This document shows, piece after piece, positions 23,112 through 36,240 of a stretch of DNA of 64,000 nucleotides. A model generated the notes under the pieces. It worked only from the letters and a program-made list of their open reading frames with translations. It did no database searches and had not been told where the DNA came from. Numbering within the stretch: the first letter of the stretch is position 1; each line of letters starts with the position of its first letter. Made by a program: the position numbers and the translations under genes. Source of the stretch: Sphagnum compactum (taxonomy: Eukaryota > Bryophyta > Sphagnopsida > Sphagnales); contig OZ234495.1 of the NCBI GenBank assembly GCA_965153455.1, positions 19,712,875 through 19,776,874 on the forward strand, given 5' to 3'.

Positions 23112-26100
23112 CTACTTAATGTATTCCACTGTTGCAAGTTGCCCATTTTGCTCCTCATTAATTTCTACCTAGGTTTTTGAAGGTAAATGAAGAGAACCTT
23201 TTTCACCAATTAACATCTGTTTCAACTTCTTTGTTTCCTACACAAATTTGAAATTGGGGTATACATACAATCACACTTGTTTAAATGAATCTAGATAGAA
23301 AGGTGCATTTTTGTAACCCTTATATTGATGTTATGAAATTCTTAGTTTGTTAGCCCACTCTCCACCACAATATATGCAAACATCCTACCGTCCTTTCGCT
23401 ACTTTTTCACTATCGATGGGTGTAACCTAACATAGGGATAATTTTTTTGTTAGTGTATAAATCATGTAAATGGAAATTCAACATGAAAACTTTGACAAAC
23501 AAAAATTTTATTACCTTGATAGCCACAAACTCCAATTTGAGCTCATTGTAGAGCTATGGAATCACAAATTGCTCAATTCATTTCCCATATCCCAAGTTGA
23601 CAAAGTAGCATACCAACCCCTCAACAAATTCCATTGTTGATTGAGCTTCAAGTTTTTCCAACATTCTTGTTTTCAGCCATTGGAAAACTTGACATCCATA
23701 TTAACAACAACAACAAATTAAAAAAATAAATTACAAACTTGGTTGCTAATGGTGTACCAATTCCAACAACAATATTGGGCTCTAATCATCAATGTAACCT
23801 AGCACAACAACCTCTTTTTGTCGTTTCTTTATTTCTAAACAACCACAAATATTTTGCAGCCATGGATTATAACAAAAAACAAAAAAGCTTACATGAGCAT
23901 TAATTTCAAGCTTGAAAGTTACAAGTTTTGCATTCCAACTTTAGTTCCACACTCTTTGCCGAAATTGCTTTCAATAATTCAACCAACGTTTTTAAAAACT
24001 TGATGTATACAAATTAAATTTTCCTAAAGACAAAAGCCAAATTATTGATGTGCAATAAAGTTGATGATGATTGTGTGAAGCTTGTACATTGATGGCGATG
24101 GAGATGGTACACAAGCAAAAAATTATTACGTTGCATTAAGGTTTAGGTTTCAAGACTTGTAATAAATTTGGGTTTCACGATAGTTTAAATGCATGGGAAT
24201 AGGGTTTGAAACGATTCCAAATTACATGATGGGCTCATGGGATGGTGAAATGGGATTATGCATGGTGATAATCTGCATCCCATGAATTTCATGGGAAGGG
24301 GTCAACTGTTACACGGAATAGACTTGTAATGTGCCTATGTGGTCGTTACAAGAATGAGGATCACGAGTTAGGGGAGTTTGTTCATTTTGCTAATGTCATG
24401 CAGTGCTGGCAATACTTTTGTATCGATCACAATCAATTTCTTTGGCCAATTCAATATTTTCTCAATCATCTGATTACTTGGTGGGTTAAATGCCAAATCA
24501 AGAAATGTACACACTTTAGAACTAGTCAAATTGATGGTAGTGTGATTTTATTAATTGTGGGTTCATCCAAAGTTTTTTTTTTTTTTTTTTTTCGGGTGTT
24601 AAACCTCATTGATTAGGCCATTTTAACAATGTTTGAAAACTCTTCACATTACCCAAATACTAGTTTTGAAACTTTAAACATTCCCAAAATAGAGTAAGTG
24701 CGATCTTTCCATTTGACCTAGGGTTTTTTTTTAAGCTTTTGCATCTTTAGTTGATATGGTTACTATACATGTAATATAGTAACATATGTGGCTAAGGCTT
24801 TAACTTAAGGTTGAACAAACATGCTAATAGTGCTTATAGTTTTTATAAATTCGATTACAACATAGTAAGATAAAATAGTTTAAAATCAATGAAACAACCT
24901 GCGTTGTAGAAGTGTGTTGTTTACATTCATCAAAACGACACAAACACTTGGCAAAAGTTCCTTCACATTGAGTAACCTCCATGTTACATAAATAAAAAAA
25001 CCTAGAGTGAAATTGTAACTTATCAATGTTCCCTTAGATTCAACTTGAAGTTGTCAACCATTTGTTCACAAAGGATATAACTTTGAAAAACATGACTTCA
25101 CTAGGAATGTGTGTATAAGCATTAGCAATCCTCACTGTCAAAAGGAATCAATCTAAACAATAAGCCAAAATGTTTGCAATTCAAATGTAGCCACCTTGCA
25201 ACATATGACATATCTCATTACTCCTACTTGGCTCTACATTCCATTTATCAAATATAGTAGAGATTATCATTGTTAGTCATCATTTGGTTTTACAATAGAT
25301 CTTTAGGTAGGCATTGATTCTTATAACAATTTGGTTGATTTTCTCCCATAAAAAAACCCTGATTTGGCCCACCCATGTAAGTTATAAAATAAGACTTTAG
25401 ACCAAAAAAAATGAGATAAAATGTGAAGCTACAAAGAACATGGGAGACACATAGGACTTACAAAGAGCATTTGAAAAAATATATGGGATATATTTAAGCA
25501 ACACATGTGAAGGACACTTTGGAACTTTGAAAACAACAAAAGAAACATGTAACAAAGCAAGTGGAATGAATTGAGGAACACATGAAAAACAAATTGGGAA
25601 CACAATTTAAAACATTATTGGGAACTTGGGGGGGAATAAAGCCCCTAAACCCAAAATCTTCAAGATCCCTTTTCCCCTCCCATTGTAATAAGGAAAAAAG
25701 ATTGAAACTTACTTCCTCCCATAGTGATGGTTTGATTTGTGCTTATTCTCAAAAAAAATTATAAAAAAGTTTTTTAATATTTAAAAAAAATAAAAAATCA
25801 TCACATTATTATGTTAAGATTTTTGTTAAATTTTTTTTGCCAACAATATTTCAATTTCAAGATGTTTCAAGAAGTTGTAATTGTGTTTTTTTTTTTCAAA
25901 ACATTGGTTACAAATATTTTCAAAGCGATTTTGGATATTTTTTATTCATTGGATTGATTTCAAAATTTTAGGACATGTACACCAATATATTGAACGTAAC
26001 ATTGTATAAAAATAATTCCATTTGTTATTATTTGTCATGACTCCTATTGTATTGTGGGCCTTTAACTTTTTTTAAAAAAAAATTGTGATATAAAAAATTG

Positions 26101-26320
26101 GTAAAAGTTTTCCCAAAAATTTAGCAAAATTAGTCAAAATTGCAGTTAGGAAAAGACCTTTCTCAAAATTTTCCCAATTTAAAATTCACTGAAAGTCTTA
26201 GGCATGGTAAGATAAAAGATCGGTGAATTTTTTATTTAAAAAACATAAATTGGCACATTTGGGTCTCATTTGGTACCCTAATGGCGATTGTCTTTTTAAA
26301 TTAAGTATTTGTTTTTTCTG
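23112..26320. other. Intergenic, no gene recognised
   Basis: AT-rich sequence with poly-T runs (about 24,571-24,592 and shorter ones near 25,890) and no convincing open frame or RNA gene. The 95-codon frame at 24,329-24,616 ends in the poly-T run and shows no domain. Confidence 0.5.
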
Positions 26321-26329
26321 TGGTGGTGG

Positions 26330-29300
26330 ACCGTAGTGCAATTTATTTATTTATTTATTTTTATTGGACTTCCTCTCTTTCTTTCTGTCTTTCTTTCTGC
26401 CTGTCTATTCTCCTTTTTCTTCGCCGAGGCGCGTTCGGAAGCTCGGATGTGTCGGAGTCGGACGCGGAGCTCTCTGGCGACTCCGGTGTTTTGTGGATCT
26501 GTTTCCCGTTGGTTTTCGAAGCAGAGGAGGAAGGCGAATTTTTGACATTTCCCCCCCCCAAACAAAAAAAACCACGAAAAACCAAAAACGTACCGACGAC
26601 GACGACGTTGTTCTTGCCTCAGCATCTCGTACAGACGACGACGACGGTGTTCTTCCCTCGGCGATGCTGCTGTTTGCTGTGATTGTGGAGAGGGCAAGAG
26701 GCGAAGAGAGGAACTGGGAAGTGTAGTCGTGCCTACGTCGGTGTGCAGAGTATGTGCCCACTCTCTCTGTCTCCGTCTGTTTGACCGCAGCGTTGGAAAC
26801 GCGATGAAATATGAAAAGTTTGCTGGTATTGCATGCCTTTGTGTGTGTGTTTCTTGCCTTTTTGGAAATCTCTCTGTCTCTCACTCGTTTCCTTCCATAA
26901 TCTGCTTATTTTGGCGTTGTGTCACATGTTCTTGACGCATCGCTCGCCTAGTGATTCTTGGGAAAGAAGATTGCTGAGTAGTATGTATTCTTGATTTGCA
27001 TCTTTTACGGTGGTGGTAGAGAGGAGAGTTCTTTCTTCCTTGGATGAGGGGATGTACAACACTACTTACGTTTTACGCGGTGTGCTTTCTCTCTGTGTGA
27101 GGAGGTCTCTTCTTGCATGTCAGTTTTTTATCGTTTTGCTCTCCGGCTTTTCTGCACGACTTTCATGCCGTCGGGAGATTTTTGTGAGTAACCAGGGCAT
27201 GATGCAGAAGCAAAGAACCAGTGCGACGGTGAATGTACAATGCCTCGATGCTTCAGAAGTCTTATTCCCGTCATCAGAGGCTGTAATGTCCAATGACATG
27301 CTTGTAGGCTTCTAAAAGCAGAAGTTTTGGTGCCATTCGGTCTCAGGATCTTGTCCATCCTGTTTTCATGCTGATGTTTTCTGCATAGATTCTCTGTGCT
27401 GTCAAGGCACACAATTGAGGTGCTGGAGAAGGAAATCACTTTTCAGATCTCTGTTGGACTCTTCTCTGTTGAAGTGCTTAAATCAGTAGTCACTGGACAA
27501 TCAGGATTCAACTTCACTTGTGGCTGCCGTTGCAGAAGGCAGGTGATCTGGGTTTGATTTTCCAGCTATTCCTTTTGGATGATGCTCTTTTGTTTTTGTT
27601 TTTTTTAAAAATTTGTTTTATTTTTATTTTTATTTTTATATTGGGCATTTTAGAATCTAACATGCCTTCAGTATGGATTCATGCAGGTTTGCAGGAGGTG
27701 TGGTGGTGAGCGGACTTGCCCTCCATGTCATAAGGGAATCTCTTTGGTTATTCAAGCAAAAGGCCTTGCATGTGGAGTAGGTAAGCAAACTGCCTTAGTG
27801 TGCTCTGTTCTTGCAGTATTTACCGATTTTATGATCTGGTAATATGTGTTAGGCTTCGATGGATGTACAGGGGCGAGCAAAAATGAAATGGAGATTATCC
27901 TCACAAGCAAGCTTGTTGCAGTTTGGATGAGGATTCTGTTGACTTAAATTAGGTATGCTGCTTGAGTGCTCACTGATGCCATTACTTGTTGCTTTTAGAA
28001 ATGCATTAGAAATTCAGGATGAAGATTCTTTATATAGGTTTGCCCTAATATTGAGCAGATTATCATTCCACTCCTCTACTCCCACTGGTGGGAGCTGATG
28101 ATGTCAGTGGTGAGCAACGGCAGCCAGTCGCTGACATTCATGTTGAAGGTGTTGGTCTGATACTTTGTGAGTGAGAAACATTATTAGCAAACTCATCCTT
28201 GTCATGTGTTTTTTTGGTCTGACCAGAGCTGACAAAATGATTGCTTTATGAAGTGTTATTGTAGAGTCTTCTCTGCAATCTCATAGATATTCCTGTTGGA
28301 AACTTTTGCAGTTGGTGTCAACCCTCTCCCATACTTGAGACCTAGCAAAACATGAGTGAAATAAACAGAGCATATGATGTTCAGAATATGTGCAGTTGTC
28401 CTTTTCTTCTGATTTTGCATTCCCATGCTTTCTACCCTGGAGGTTGGCAGTGTGATTAGCATAGAAATATTTGGTTTGGCTGTAGTGCTGTGGTTGGTGA
28501 ATAGGCATCCATGTTTCAAAGTCTTGGGCATGACTACATTACAGAAGGCTGCATGCAATTTCATGGAAGTGTCCAGGCGGAACATTCCTTAAGTGTCATG
28601 TACTGCTAGCATTTGTTGAATTATATTCTTTGGTTCCATAGGTCCCTTGGTTCAGGGTAGTTGAGAGCCCTGCTATCCTCGTGCAGAGGACATAGGACTT
28701 GGGGCATCACTCACTTACCTATGTGACTTGTGACAGCCCATGACTTTGGCAGAACCAAATCTGCTGCTTAAGCAATTTGGGCTTTACATTTCTTATGGGG
28801 TTGACAGGCTTTTTGAGGGTGATCCTCCAGTGCTGGTTGAAACACAAACAAGAGGATATGGGAAGATGCCTCGTTGTAACCATGCAATGACAGCTGATGC
28901 TGCTTTCACATCATGTGCTTGCACATTTCAGGAGAAAATCAGATTGTTATGGATGTTTTAGTGTTCATTGGCATTAGTGTCTATTGTATTGATCATAAGC
29001 TGGTGACTGGTGACCAGTTTTTGATGGTAACTGCTGTGTTGGCAGCAATGGCTATATTGATAAGGGGTGATGTGACCTTCTTAATAGTGCTTTCAAGTGG
29101 GAATTTTGTTATGGAGTTGTCTGGGAAGCAGCACATTTTGTGTTCCATTTACACTTCACATCTTGCAATTGCAAGTCCATGCACTGCTGGGAGCTATGGA
29201 AGTAAGTGGGGATGTTATGGTGGCTGGTCACTATCATACATGTTGCTGTTACAGGTCACCGAACATGTATCTGACTGTCACTATTGTTTAAATTGCCCCT

Positions 29301-30953
29301 AAGTTCTCCCTATATTTTCTAGGGTTTGGGCTTGTATTTTTTTCTTGTTCACTGATTTATTGTTGGATCTGAAATCTCTACACCCTTTTGATTCAGTCAT
29401 CTCTCAATTTTGTTCAGGTTGACTTAGATCAAATCATGGAGAAGTTTTTGATACTACTGAGATTATTTTGCAACTACAATTTCTGTCAGATTGGCCTCAA
29501 GTGCAGTCCATCTTAAATCCTGAAGCTGTACATGTGCATTTCTTGCATTATTATGTGTCCTCATCTGCCACTCTGGGACAACTGCCTGCATTTGTTGGAT
29601 TCACACTTTCAGTGGGATGACTGCATAGTAGTATGTCTGAAGAGATCTCTGAAGTAAACCTTGTACTCTCCTCACCATTATCATTGATGTTACAATGCAT
29701 TGTTGTTGGTGGGATGAGGATTTGGATTTACGCAAGCCCCTCAATGCTTCTCAACAGGGTTCTACTGTGTTTCATGCACAGGTTCTAAAATTGTGTTTGT
29801 GTGATAACATAGGGGGAGCTTTTTAGTATTGAATCCTCTTGCTTGACTCAATGCAGAGTTTGGCTGTCTTGCTGTGATCCTTACAGTCTCTGGAAGCTGC
29901 AAAGTTTGATTATACCTTTTGATATGCCAATTTGATTGTGTGCTGATAGCTTTCTTTCTTTCTTTCAGGTTTTAGGTCATGATCTGTGAAAGCTGAGTTT
30001 GCTGTGTTGCTTGACAGTTCCCTCATGGCTTCCTCAATTTGAGACTTGCTGAATCATTCAAATGGCTTGTGTCCTGTGTGTTGTTCATTAGGTTGACTTG
30101 GCATGTTCAATGTCCAATGAGCTGTGACATTTAATGTGCTTGATGACTTCGATCTCTGGGTTAACATGCTGCAATCCATGGTGTTTTTCAGGGAATATTA
30201 CCTTAAGGTTAAGAGAGCCCAGCTTGTATTTGGTGACTGTGTTCTTCTGGCCCTCCAGTTGACAACTCCAACTTTTGTGACACATTGTTCTTTTGAAACC
30301 CTTCAAGATTGCATCAGTCTTGTTTGAGAATTGAATTTTGTACTTTGAAATGTGCAAAAATCTTCTGGATGCTGGTCTTTCCTAGTCGTGAAGCTAATGT
30401 GTGCTATGTATTAGGGGCTCATCTATTTCCATCTTCTTTGCCCCTCCCAAGTGGTTTTACGTTGTCTATGTTATCTTTCACACCAGATAGTACATGACAT
30501 GTTTGTGCATGCAATGTGTGTTTTCTTGAATGTGTCTGGTTCTAATTGGAATCATTCTCTTGTGGTTTGGGGTCCAGTGAGTGCGGAATGTGGGTATCCA
30601 CACACCTCCCAACTTCAGTGAGGTGGTCAATCAATCAACTCACAGCAGAATTGAGGGGTGAAGGTTGGGTTTTCAATTTGAAAAGATTTCAGTTCTACAG
30701 ACTGGCACCAAGCTGTCTGAAATCTTAGTTGTGATCAGTGGCGTTGTACAATGGATGAGGGCATGTACCCAAGAAAGGGTCCTCCACTCATTGCAAGAAA
30801 CTACTAGAAACCTCCTCTGAGTCCAGGGGGATTTCTTTAAAATTACACACGCAGTTTTGGAAAAATCTTTGCTGTGCTTAAGCAACTCTCAGTTCTGGTC
30901 TGCTTTGGTTAGACATTATTGTGAGTGTTCAGTGTTAGCAAATCACAAAAGAA
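26330..30953 (+). promoter_or_regulatory. Promoter region and spliced leader of copy B
   Basis: Composition changes sharply near 26,330: a TTTA microsatellite, then CTTT/CTGT pyrimidine repeats, then a CpG-rich stretch with two (GAC)n runs (about 26,593-26,645). This looks like a plant promoter and start region. Downstream to 30,953 there is no protein. The part from 27,988 on is the duplicate of 1-2,964. Near 27,915 the words TTGTTGCAGTTTGGATGAGGAT match the kinase leader near 52,027 (TTGTTGCAGCTTGAATGAGGAT), showing common origin of the two leaders. Confidence 0.5.
28082..28177 (+). ncRNA. Box C/D snoRNA-like element in leader (copy B)
   Basis: Duplicate of the copy A element. TGATGA (28,096-28,101) and CTGA (28,157-28,160) are 55 nt apart, with one substitution in between (CAATGG to CAACGG). 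Confidence 0.33.
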
Positions 30954-31307
30954 ATGAAGTGGCTATTGAAGAGCTTTCAAATCTTAGTCCCAGTCTTGGC
31001 TTGTCTTGTAAACAATTTGAACCTGGCTGAGGCTGTGGATGATCGTTGCGATGCAAACAATCCGTGTACCGATCCTACTGCACCTTGCTGCAGTCAGTAT
31101 GGGCACTGCGGGTCCGACGAGTGGTATTGCGGTAAGGGTTGTCAGAGCCAGTGTGAACTTCCGTCGTCTCCCTTACCTTCCAGGTACGAATGCGGCAGGA
31201 AGGCGTCCAATGCTTTGTGCCCTACTGCTGAAAATCCATGCTGCAGCCAGTATAGCTACTGTGGGAACGACACCGAATATTGCGGTTATGGATGTCAGAG
31301 TCAATAA
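30954..31307 (+). CDS. Secreted double hevein-type protein, truncated product of copy B
   Basis: This open frame of 117 codons encodes a signal peptide and two hevein-type domains, then stops at TAA (31,305-31,307), where copy A has TGT for the last cysteine of domain 2. The second domain therefore lacks its eighth cysteine and the product lacks the membrane helix and hydrolase. Against copy A, domain 1 differs at contact positions: in hevein numbering Trp21 is Tyr and Tyr23 is His. In domain 2, His21 is Tyr and Gly22 is Ser. One extra Asp codon follows the signal peptide. If expressed, it would be a small extracellular chitin-binding peptide; whether it is made and stable is unknown. Confidence 0.6.
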   Translation: MKWLLKSFQILVPVLACLVNNLNLAEAVDDRCDANNPCTDPTAPCCSQYGHCGSDEWYCGKGCQSQCELPSSPLPSRYECGRKASNALCPTAENPCCSQYSYCGNDTEYCGYGCQSQ

Positions 31308-34300
31308 AATAGTGGAGGTTTGTCTTCTCTTCCCTCTTCAGGGTCTTCATTCTTGTTTTTGGGGGGGAGGGGGTTTCTAAATTTACTCTTCTTTCCTATG
31401 TTGTCCAATACCTATATTATCCAACCATGCATAATTTGCACTAGACATACCAATATGATCACAGCTTGGATACTCACTAAAAGCTAGAAAGTCAACTTGC
31501 ACATATGTAGTGAACATATTAATTAAGATTTTGCAAAATTGATTTATATGTACACTGTACATTGGTATGCAGCACCAACAACGTCAAGAGCTTGGGTTTG
31601 GAAGCTAATTGTAATGGGTATCATTATCCCTGTAGCGGCAGGTGTTTTCATTGTTGTGTTCTTCATCATGCCAAGGTGCAAGAGTGAAATTGATAGTGAC
31701 ATGCCAGACGGAATTGAATTTTCACCACTTCTGGATGGCTCTAGCTATGACACCCAAAATGAATCCGAGCACAAGGTATGTATTTGTTTCTATGCATGCA
31801 TTCGGTTGAAACTAATTTTGATTGTCAACATTCAGTGGACGACAATTCTTGGACCAAAATTAAATATTTGATGTAGCATGGTACCTAGTTTGTAGTTTTG
31901 GAAATGCCATGAGCCTAAATTTTTTTCCTAAATTATGAGAACTTCCAAAAAATGATGAAAATATTTCCTGAAACAAAAATGCAATTTTTAGAATGACTTG
32001 TTCTCACATCACATTAGTTTTTTTAATCGTTGCTTCATCTTAAGTAACCTTTTAATTCTTGACATATTTCCACACTAATTTGAAGTTCCTACATTCTTTG
32101 GCAATCTACAATGTAATGTGTTAGAGAGGAATTCATCATTAGCCAAACATATAAACATTTAAAACCAATTTTCCTTTATATTATGGTTTATATTAATTTG
32201 ACTTATTCTAATTGCCTTTTGACTACTTGTAGCCGGTGCACGATCTAAATCCAAGCTACACGTCATCTACCCCTAATTTAGTCATTATATTTTTCCATGG
32301 CATCACATTTGGGCAAAATGATGAGTGGAAGACAACATGGACAATTAGGGAGACAAATGCAGTGTGTTGGCCACAAGAATGGTTGCCCCAAGACTTGGTC
32401 GGAGAAACTCGAATTTTCTCTTTGTCATACGATGCAAGTTTTCATGGTGTCCACAACGATGTGGCAGAGATTGGACAAAATCTCATTCAAAGCTTGGTGG
32501 ACTCAAGAGAGTAAGTCTTCCCAACCCCTTGTAGAAGTCCGCCACCCTTTATATATCTAAAAATGTTTTCTTACAACTTAAGATGAGATACATAACCACT
32601 AGCACAAATCAATTTTCTCATGTAGGAGGAGCTCTCATGTAGCTTTTTGTAGAACCACATGTTTGAGATTACTTTACACAAGTGCATACATATATAGCCT
32701 TTAATATTTGCATGGACCTAAAAGTGTAAGGTAAAAGCCCCATGAACCCAAGCTCTTGTCCATGGGCTTTTACATGGTGTAAAAATGGGGCATGGCTTCT
32801 CATTTTTTATTTAGTTCCTGTGATATCCAATGGGTATCTGCCAGGCATCATGGGGAAACAAAATGGGCCACCAACCTTTACTAAAATTGGAAAGCCCCTG
32901 GAGGTGGGCTTTTGGCTTTTGTAAAGCCCAACAGCCATAATATGCTTTGTTAGAGTATCTCCAAATACACTACAAAAATCTGGTTGGGTTTTTATGTCAA
33001 TCTGGAAAATAAATAGTAACAAATTCTAATTGACATAGCTTACATAATGTACCACATTTCATGTAGAAACTTAAACGAATTGAACTTTGGTTGGTTAATA
33101 TAAATTGAATTATTTCAATCTCATCATTAATTGAAAACTTGTTTGAAATATACTACGATAAGCTACAACAAGACAAAATCACCATATCATGAGGCATTGA
33201 CTGCACCCTTGTTAAGAAAAAAGAGGAACTTTTGTGCAAATAGAAGATTACTGACCCTTAACATGGTTGTTGGTAGGACATGTATTTGGATCCTATAAGA
33301 GATAGACTTGAAACTATGAACTGGTAACCATCTCATGATTATTCGTCTTGAGTCATTTGCAATTGTCGTAAACTACAGCCCATTGAATAATTTAGTCAGT
33401 AAATTCTTTTATATGGAGAATTGTGAATATTGTTTATAATGCACTATGTTTTTTATTCATAAAGTGTTTATAATATTAATAAGTGTTAACTAAAATTGTA
33501 TCAAGGACTAACTAAGATGATGATTGCACTTTACATGTGTAGATACCAGGAGCTTTGGGGAGGACGGATAATATTAATTGGACATAGTTTTGGAGGTCTT
33601 GTAATCAAAAGCTTGGTGGTTGAAATTGGGAAACGCAGGTTAGCAGGAACAAAAAATGGTTCTGAAAAAAGAACAAAGATGAATTGCACTAGGTTTTTGA
33701 AAAACCTTTCGGGGATAGTGTTTTACAGTGTACCACATTCTGGCACTACACCCAAGTTTAGGGATTATTACATGGAACGATGGATCAACTCCAATACAAA
33801 GGATGTAGCCAAATCTGGCTTTTGGGCTAATGTTGACATGTTTAATCGACAAATGAGCGAGGTTGCGGTGGCTTTTGAGGACTTCATAGAAAGTGACCTC
33901 ATCATATATGCATTTTTGGAGACACAACCGATAAACAAAAAATGGGTAAGCATTCCACAAAACCTCTTGGTTACGGTATTCAATCAAACTCAACAAAAAT
34001 TTGGAACTATTAAATTTCAAGTGTCATAGAGCTAATTGTTGTTAGTTGCATATGAATGTCTTGTTCATTAAATGTATTGTTGAGGGCAAATTGCTAATGT
34101 GATAGGTTTGCAGAAGGGTTCGAAAACAATTTCCTAGTTTTACATTGAACTTCATTTAGGTAATTTGAAGGAAAAATGCAAAACTTATTGTTACTCAAGG
34201 TATTATGCAAAATATAGGTAGTACCATAGTAACTTGGCAACTTCAACACTAATTATATTATTTTCAGAAATTTCAAATTTTTCAAATAATATTTTTCACC

Positions 34301-34799
34301 TGAAACGGAAAATTTGTGAAGGAGATTAAAGACTCTTTGAGAATATTATATTTTCTACCAAATTTAATTAATTATTTGATAGACGCGTGTTGAAGCTGCC
34401 ATTATATTACTGTATTGAACAAGTTATGTAAGATCAAACAGTTTCCAATACCATAGTGACCCCTTCTGTAAATGGTAATCATGTTAGAAAATGAATATAA
34501 CATGATAGCAATATTTACTCACTATTTTAAATTGTACTTTTAACAAGATATATTTAAAATAATGAACACATAGTTGTAGTTATATTGAAGGAACGTGGCA
34601 TGTGCAGGGAATTTTAATGCCACTTGCCTCAGCTCAAATAGGGGCAAAACACAATTTCTACAAGGTTGAAACTGCCAATCATTTCACAACTTGCAAGCCT
34701 AAAGACAAAAATGACCCCATGTATAAAATATTATTGGCAGTTTTGGAACGTTGTGTTAAGGATGACACTAGGATTGATATATCAAGAAAATTAGATTAG
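30954..34799 (+). pseudogene. Copy B of the hevein-TM-hydrolase gene, interrupted in exon 1
   Basis: Exons 30954-31317, 31573-31775, 32233-32510, 33543-33945 and 34608-34799 match copy A with preserved GT-AG sites and phases. The only break is the TAA at 31,305. Exons 2-5 stay fully open, keep GHSFGG and ANHFTTCKP, and would make 479 residues in all without the stop, so the interruption looks recent. Exon 4 has one unit of the 26-residue segment and a 6-base in-frame loss before it (ERW instead of ERYRR). It could be a pseudogene or a gene now making only the short secreted product. Confidence 0.75.
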
Positions 34800-35589
34800 C
34801 AGATAATAATTACTTGATATTAGTTGGAAGGTAACAAGGTCCATTTAGTCATATGGTCATTTCTACAAGATTGAAGGTGCCACTCATGTTTGATAATTAT
34901 AATCATATTTCCATTGATAAATTGGGCCCTTTAAGGATTTTGGGGAAACAGGTGGACTATACTGTTGCCCTTATAATTAGGTTATTGAATGTGTCCACTT
35001 TTGAAATAGAGGCATCCATATATTAAAAGTATATGATCATGCTTCATTATTCATATTGGCTTAATATTGTATTTACAAATATTTAGGTTGATACCCTACC
35101 CTACCAAGTTGGTATGTGGTCAAAATTTTGGTACCTAATATGAATAGCATGGTCATTTTGTGAGAACAAACCTAGGTATGAATATGTTCTTCGACATTCT
35201 TGACTTTGAACTTGGGGCATACATATCATATTATGGATGTGGTGGCACTTTCAAAGGAAAAAGTGTAATCAACCTTTGGTAAGGTTGTCAATGTAACCCT
35301 ACCATTGTTTGTGGTTAAGACATATGGTCCAACACTATATCATTCAATGATCTTTAGGTCAGTTCACATTTAAGGGTAGGCTATCAAAAAATAGAAAAAA
35401 AAGTGTAAGTTAACCTAAATAGTTAGGGTTTATTTTTAGGTTAGTTAGGTTACTTTTAAGGTTAGTGGGAGTAGTTACCATTGGGGGCAATATGTTGTTC
35501 ACATTACACACTTTAAGTAAGGTAGGTAGGACATGTGTCGTGTTATTATTAACCTATCATTTAAAGATTGCGAACACACTCATGACGAG

Positions 35590-36240
35590 GTAAGTTCTTT
35601 CCCTCCCAACTCATTTGCATCATTACCTTTTTTTTATGTGTGCGAAGCTCTTTTAAACTTTGTTTATGTAATTTTTCGTTGTTCCTCAATTTTCATTTTC
35701 GTACTTTCAATTGTCCAATTCCTTGTGTTGTTTTTGCATGCAAAGCTCCTCCGAGCTCTATTGTTGTAATTCCTCCTTGCTCCTGAATTTCTTTTTTCAA
35801 TTTTTGGTTGTGCAAGTTTTGTGTTGTTGTGGCATGCAAAGTTCCTTCGAACTCTATTGTTGTAACTTTCTTTGCTCTCAACTTTTCATTTTCTTGTTTT
35901 GATTATGGAGCTCCTTTGTGTTCTTTTTGTGTGCAAAACTCCTCCAAGTTATGTTCATAAAACTTTTCATTGTTCTTCAAGTTTCAATTTCCTACTTTCG
36001 ATTGTGCAGCTCCTCATTGTTCTTTTCACGTCCAAAGTCCATAAGCTCTATTGATGTAACTCCTTGCTTTTAGTTCTTTTTTTAAATTTTTGATTGTGTA
36101 ACTCTTATGTTCTTTTTGCGTGTGAGGCTCCTTAGAGCTCTATTGTTATAGCTCCTCCTTGTTCCTAACTTTTTAATTGTGGAGTTCTTATGCTTTCCAT
36201 GTGCAAAGTTCCTTTAAACTATGATCGTTTCTGCACTTTA
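35590..36240. repeat. Degenerate T-rich tandem repeats (copy B)
   Basis: Same array as 7,130-7,780, with a few indels. The short open frames across it are by-products of the repeats. Confidence 0.65.

Noticed and set aside
24571-24592. Long poly-T tract as a retroposon tail
   Set aside because: No gene-like sequence or target duplication was found beside it.
26405-26884. 159-codon minus-strand open frame
   Set aside because: It lies in CpG-rich, pyrimidine-biased promoter/leader DNA where several frames on both strands are open. Its translation is low-complexity (runs of Ser, Arg, Thr) without a domain.
34785-35342. 558-bp segment of copies B and C as a transposon insertion
   Set aside because: The TATATCA repeats could be target duplications, but the ends show no inverted repeats or LTR signs. 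Deletion in copy A is simpler.
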